Part shown: positions 5,561 to 7,748 of the stretch, one piece after another
Numbering within the stretch: the stretch's first letter is position 1
How the letters are laid out: each line of letters starts with the position of its first letter
From: an uncultured Planctomycetaceae bacterium
GTDB taxonomy: Bacteria; Planctomycetota; Planctomycetia; Pirellulales; JACPPG01
Direction of reading: 5' to 3'
Length of the DNA: 7,748 bases
Assembly (NCBI GenBank): GCA_945957305.1
Contig: CAMFLN010000115.1
Span: 1 to 7,748 of the forward strand
Notes under the pieces: model-generated
Told to the model about the DNA's origin: nothing
What the model saw: only the letters and a program-made list of their open reading frames with translations
Database searches by the model: none
Program-made: the position numbers and the translations under genes

Positions 5561-6844
5561 GTGCAAGACATCGTCGCCGAACTCACCTGGCGTGGATTGA
5601 TTCACCAGACCACGGACGAGGCCCAACTGCAGCGCCGCCTCAACGAGCATCCGACCGTGGTCTACGCCGGCTTCGACCCAACGGCCGATAGCTTGCACGT
5701 TGGCCACCTGGTGGCGCTAACCATGCTGCGCCGCTTTCAACAAGCCGGGCATCGCCCGATCGCGCTCGTCGGCGGCGCGACCGGCATGATCGGGGACCCC
5801 AGCGGCAAAAGCGAAGAACGCAACCTCTTGTCGCTCGCGGCGCTGGAACACAACGTGGCCGCGATGCAAAACCAAATGCGGGCGTTTCTCGATTTCGGCA
5901 ACGGCCCCGCGGGCGCCCTGCTGGTCAACAATTACGACTGGATGCGCAACTTCAGCTATCTCGATTTCCTCCGCGACGTCGGCAAGAACTTTCCAGTCAA
6001 TGTCATGCTGGCCAAGGATTCGGTGCGCAGCCGCTTGGAACGCAGCGACAGCGGGCTGAGCTTCACCGAATTCAGCTACATGCTGCTGCAAGCGTACGAT
6101 TTCGTGTACCTCAATCGCCAGCACGGGTGCGAGCTGCAAATCGGCGGCAGCGATCAGTGGGGCAATATCACGGCCGGCATCGATCTCGCGCGGCGCTTGC
6201 ACGCGGTGCAACTCTACGGCATCACCTGCCCGCTGCTCACGAAGAGCGACGGCTCGAAGATGGGCAAGACCGAGTCGGGCGCCTTGTGGCTATCGCCGGA
6301 GCGGACGAGTCCCTACCGCTTCTATCAGTATTGGATCAATGTCGATGATGCCGACGCGGGCAAATGCCTGCGCTTCTTCACCGATCTCTCGCGCGGCGAA
6401 ATCGAAGCGCTCGACGCAGCCCGCGCGGCCGATCCCGGCAAACGTGAGAGCCAGCGTCGCCTGGCCGAAGAAATCACGCGCCTGGTACATGGTGAAGCAG
6501 GCCTGGCCAAGGCCCGCCGCGCAAGCGAAATCCTTTTTGGCGCCGAAATCGCCTCGCTCTCGGATGCCGAGTTGGCCGAAATCTTTGCCGACGTTCCCAG
6601 CCAGCAACTGGCCCGCGAGGCCTTGGCGGCTGGCTTGAACATCGTCGACGCCTTCGTCGCCGCTGGTTTATCCAAAAGCAAGGGGGAAGCGCGTCGCACG
6701 ATCACTCAAGGAGGAGGGTATGTCAATAATCGGCGTGTCGCATCGCCCGACGTCGCGCTGACGCCAGCGGACCTTGCCAGCGAAACGGTGCTAGTACTGC
6801 GGTCGGGCAAAAAGAGCTATGCGCTGCTGCGTTTCGGCGGCTAA
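5561..6844 (+). CDS. tyrS: Tyrosyl-tRNA synthetase (class Ic, TyrS type 1)
   Basis: TyrS attaches tyrosine to tRNA-Tyr through tyrosyl-AMP in the cytosol. From the GTG at 5561 the product has 427 residues, against 424 for E. coli TyrS, and aligns with it throughout. The Rossmann fold carries YAGFDPTADSLHVGHL (35-50), including the HIGH-type motif H46-V-G-H49, and ALVGGATGMIGDPSG (68-82). Tyrosine-pocket residues Y173, Q177 and D180 lie in SYMLLQAYD, followed by LQIGGSDQWGNITAG (192-206). The KMSKS-type loop is K233-M-G-K-T237, the bacterial K-x-GKT form. An S4 RNA-binding domain occupies about 361-425 (AGLSKSKGEARR). All key positions of the Bacillus enzyme (Y34, D38, T40, H45, H48, Y169, Q173, D176) have matching residues, so it should be active. 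An in-frame ATG at 5498 would add 21 low-complexity residues; GTG is preferred on ribosome-site spacing and because homology begins at QDIVAELTWRGL. The frame is open back to 5207 but shows no TyrS similarity there. Confidence 0.97.
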   Translation: MQDIVAELTWRGLIHQTTDEAQLQRRLNEHPTVVYAGFDPTADSLHVGHLVALTMLRRFQQAGHRPIALVGGATGMIGDPSGKSEERNLLSLAALEHNVAAMQNQMRAFLDFGNGPAGALLVNNYDWMRNFSYLDFLRDVGKNFPVNVMLAKDSVRSRLERSDSGLSFTEFSYMLLQAYDFVYLNRQHGCELQIGGSDQWGNITAGIDLARRLHAVQLYGITCPLLTKSDGSKMGKTESGALWLSPERTSPYRFYQYWINVDDADAGKCLRFFTDLSRGEIEALDAARAADPGKRESQRRLAEEITRLVHGEAGLAKARRASEILFGAEIASLSDAELAEIFADVPSQQLAREALAAGLNIVDAFVAAGLSKSKGEARRTITQGGGYVNNRRVASPDVALTPADLASETVLVLRSGKKSYALLRFGG

Positions 6845-6889
6845 TACGGTCTTTCCGCGCTCGTCATCGTGGGACCGCTGGCTCCCGCA

Positions 6890-6918
6890 TTGACCTGTTT
6901 TCCCCCCGCGCGTACTAT
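6890..6918 (+). promoter_or_regulatory. Sigma70-type promoter for the downstream membrane protein gene
   Basis: TTGACC (6890-6895, five of six) and TACTAT (6913-6918, four of six) are separated by exactly 17 bases, the optimal spacing. It lies 46 bases after the tyrS stop. Transcription would start near 6925, giving a leader of about 95 bases if translation begins at 7020. This suggests the next gene is transcribed independently of tyrS. Confidence 0.55.
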
Positions 6919-6963
6919 TCGGCCGCGTTCAGGGGGCGAAGAGTTTCCGCAGCGTGTCATTCT

Positions 6964-7007
6964 CCGTGGGATCACCCGACCCCACGGCCCACCGCTCTTC
7001 TTTTTTT
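6964..7007 (+). other. Hairpin and T-run in the leader of the membrane protein gene
   Basis: CCGTGGG (6964-6970) pairs with CCCACGG (6981-6987) across a ten-base loop. A seven-T run lies at 7001-7007. The 13 bases between stem and T run make this a poor intrinsic terminator. It could be an attenuator-like leader element, the remnant of a tyrS terminator, or coding sequence if translation starts upstream at GTG 6954 or 6966. Confidence 0.3.
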
Positions 7008-7019
7008 GATCGCCTGGAC

Positions 7020-7748
7020 GTGACAATTCTCTGCTGTAAAAGCCGTTTTGCCGTCATCGCGACCAGCGCGGCCTTGGCCGTGGTCGTATGTGTGGTCGGC
7101 GCCTGGTTGGCGTTATCGCACGTGCCCCGCTTTTATCGGCACGCGCTGGATACGGAAGAAGTGCGCTTGCGCCAGGGGAACGATGAATTGTTGGAATGCG
7201 CCACGGCGCTGGTGAACACGGTGCGCCATCTCGGCGAGTGGTACGTCGTGCTGACCGAAGAACAAGTCAACGGCTGGTTGGCGATCGATCTCGCCCAGAA
7301 TCACCGTGAATTGTTGCCGGAAAACGTGGTCGACATTCGCGCGCATTTTGAAAATGATTGCGCCATGATCGCTTGCAGCTACCGCTATCCTGGGCTGTCG
7401 ACCATTGTCTCGGCCAAAGTGGATGTCTACCTGGCGGAACCGCACGTAATCGCCCTGCGCATTCATGGCGCGCGGGCCGGCGCCATCCCCGTGCCGATCA
7501 CGCCGCTAGTCGAGACGATCGGGCAAGTGGCGGAAAAGCTCAACTTGCGCGTCGAATGGCGCCAGGCGCACGGCGATCCTGTGGCCTTGGTGACTCTGCC
7601 CGAGACTCATCGAGAGTCGACGATCTATCGACTGGACGTGGTGCAGTTGCGAGAAGCGGCCATCTATTTGGCTGGCCGCACGGAAAGTCTTTCCACGCCC
7701 ACGGTCGAACCTCAAACGGATGTGGCGCAGCGGCCGGACGAGAATCGA
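7020..7748 (+). CDS. Membrane-anchored protein of unknown function, 3'-truncated by window edge
   Basis: The frame stays open to the last base, giving 243 residues from the GTG at 7020 without a stop. An N-terminal signal anchor is clear: a short basic segment, then a hydrophobic span of about residues 11-33 (FAVIATSAALAVVVCVVGAW). The rest probably faces the periplasm or cell exterior. The exported part has a helical stretch (about 44-72), then VVLTEEQVNGWLAIDL (76-91), then beta-strand-like segments alternating with hydrophobic positions (DIRAHFENDCAMIACSYRY, then STIVSAKVDVYLAEPHVIALRIHGARAG, to about 154) and IPVPITPLVETIGQV (156-170). The layout recalls membrane-tethered lipid-binding (TULIP-like) domains, but I cannot assign a family. 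The start is uncertain because no Shine-Dalgarno site precedes 7020. In-frame GTG codons at 6966 and 6954 would add 18 or 22 residues before the anchor. The frame is closed upstream by TGA at 6891. A promoter at 6890-6918 is suitably placed. Confidence 0.75.
   Translation, partial: MTILCCKSRFAVIATSAALAVVVCVVGAWLALSHVPRFYRHALDTEEVRLRQGNDELLECATALVNTVRHLGEWYVVLTEEQVNGWLAIDLAQNHRELLPENVVDIRAHFENDCAMIACSYRYPGLSTIVSAKVDVYLAEPHVIALRIHGARAGAIPVPITPLVETIGQVAEKLNLRVEWRQAHGDPVALVTLPETHRESTIYRLDVVQLREAAIYLAGRTESLSTPTVEPQTDVAQRPDENR

Noticed and set aside
6708..6761. A near-perfect Shine-Dalgarno sequence (AAGGAGG) followed by an ATG at 6720 inside tyrS.
   Set aside because: The frame it opens ends after 13 codons. 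The purine run is simply the codons for Gln-Gly-Gly-Gly in the S4 domain. It might pause ribosomes, but nothing supports a gene.

Overview
The window is GC-rich bacterial chromosomal DNA, densely packed with genes that use ATG, GTG and TTG starts. My best guess is a planctomycete (Pirellulales-like). This rests on three things: a eukaryote-like long-chain acyl-CoA synthetase next to an oversized acyl-CoA dehydrogenase, housekeeping genes (ispD, tyrS) standing alone among unfamiliar secreted or membrane proteins, and uneven Shine-Dalgarno use. It is an inference from general feel, not from a marker gene. No rRNA, tRNA, CRISPR array, transposase or prophage gene is visible.

Layout from left to right. 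Bases 1-1494 (+) hold the C-terminal part of a long-chain fatty-acid-CoA ligase. A 200-base gap with a possible promoter follows. Bases 1695-3650 (+) encode a 651-residue acyl-CoA dehydrogenase with VLCAD/ACAD9-like architecture, closed by a textbook intrinsic terminator at 3681-3715. Bases 3875-4615 (+) encode IspD of the MEP isoprenoid pathway, starting at TTG. A compact interrupted palindrome (about 4617-4716) separates ispD from a convergent gene at 4701-5279 (-), which encodes a small acidic exported protein of unknown function. A 281-base divergent spacer leads to tyrS (5561-6844, +), tyrosyl-tRNA synthetase. A good sigma70-type promoter at 6890-6918 then drives a membrane-anchored protein of unknown function that runs off the right edge (about 7020-7748, +).

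Functionally, the first two genes fit together: the ligase makes long-chain acyl-CoA and the dehydrogenase carries out the first oxidation of beta-oxidation. The other genes look like independent units with their own signals, and nothing indicates one multi-gene system. The most distinctive points are the palindromic element whose right arm supplies the last codons and stop of the exported protein, the atypical active-site context (YEGE in place of YEGT) and strong codon bias of the dehydrogenase, and the two uncharacterised envelope-directed proteins. I found no convincing evidence of a novel defence, mobile or regulatory system here.
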